In this document: positions 42,454 to 42,497 of the stretch, piece by piece
How the letters are laid out: each line of letters starts with the position of its first letter
Position numbering within the stretch: position 1 is the stretch's first letter
Source: CAYRZF01 sp964428805
Lineage (GTDB): Bacteria; Methylomirabilota; Methylomirabilia; Rokubacteriales; CSP1-6
Direction of reading: 5' to 3'
NCBI GenBank assembly: GCA_964428805.1
Contig: CAYRZF010000008.1
Coordinates: 1 to 42,497 of the forward strand
Length of the DNA stretch: 42,497 nt
Notes under the pieces: model-generated
What the model was told of the DNA's origin: nothing
The model's input: the letters and a program-made list of their open reading frames with translations, nothing else
Databases searched by the model: none
Program-made: the position numbers and the translations under genes

Positions 42454-42497
42454 CTAGTCGCGTTCGACAACTCTGAGGCCCAGCGGCAGAGGGTCTC
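42454..42497 (-). CDS. Possible C-terminal end of a gene running off the window
   Basis: On the minus strand one frame is open from the window edge to a TAG at 42456-42454 and would end PLPLGLRVVERD. That resembles a natural C-terminus and lies just beyond a terminator-like repeat facing a convergent gene. At 14 codons it cannot be identified. Confidence 0.25.
   Translation of the reverse strand, partial: DPLPLGLRVVERD

Overview
The window is a dense, high-GC bacterial chromosome segment of 46 likely genes plus one possible edge fragment. There are no rRNA, tRNA, CRISPR or prophage genes. The codon bias, the single-gene Ku/LigD repair pair, the dispersed GC-rich palindromes and the mix of soil-type metabolic genes suggest an uncultivated soil or groundwater lineage of the Rokubacteria/Methylomirabilota (NC10) or deltaproteobacterial type. 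That placement is inference; no marker rRNA is present.

Layout. 0.5-1.0 kb: a STAS-domain protein. 1.0-6.1 kb (minus strand): an operon ku > MerR/TPR protein > M28 peptidase with PDZ > fatty-acyl-AMP ligase. 6.25-8.8 kb: ligD, divergent from ku, completing a bacterial end-joining pair. 8.8-10.3 kb (minus): DUF72 and PIG-L deacetylase. 10.4-12.9 kb: an IclR regulator coupled to two uncharacterised membrane proteins. 12.9-13.6 kb: an orphan HicB-like protein and a RelE/ParE toxin-antitoxin pair. 13.6-20.2 kb: uvrA, pyruvate kinase, enoyl-CoA hydratase, a glutaredoxin-DinB protein and a PEP mutase/isocitrate lyase-family enzyme. 20.2-27.1 kb: a SUMF1 protein, aminotransferase, TPP-domain fragment, two YeeE/YedE transporter halves, rhodanese, a thioredoxin-fold protein, a gamma-glutamylcyclotransferase-like protein and a class III aminotransferase. 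27.1-29.5 kb: two radical SAM enzymes. 29.5-30.4 kb: a low-GC patch of small secreted proteins. 30.4-33.8 kb: small enzymes and membrane proteins. 33.9-38.2 kb (minus): a chromate operon chrB > ornithine cyclodeaminase-like > chrA > MFS. 38.3-42.4 kb: small unknowns, an NAD-dependent epimerase and a serine hydrolase-NamZ fusion.

Main discovery. Three genes within 6.5 kb are each interrupted by one in-frame TGA exactly where the family has its key cysteine. They are a glutaredoxin-DinB protein (TGA at 18654, motif U-S-S-C), a YeeE/YedE membrane protein (TGA at 23529, motif G-G-Y-U-P-G) and a two-domain thioredoxin-fold oxidoreductase (TGA at 25123, motif U-P-Y-C). Each TGA is followed by a hairpin whose apical loop has G as its second base, with 17-23 nt between the TGA and that G, as expected of bacterial SECIS elements. 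I read all three as selenocysteine proteins. With the rhodanese and the Cys-type YedE half they form a candidate selenium/sulfur import and thiol-redox locus. Conventional gene calling would split or truncate all three.

A second recurring theme is promoter placement: several genes have a -10 box 6-10 nt before the start codon, implying leaderless or near-leaderless mRNAs.
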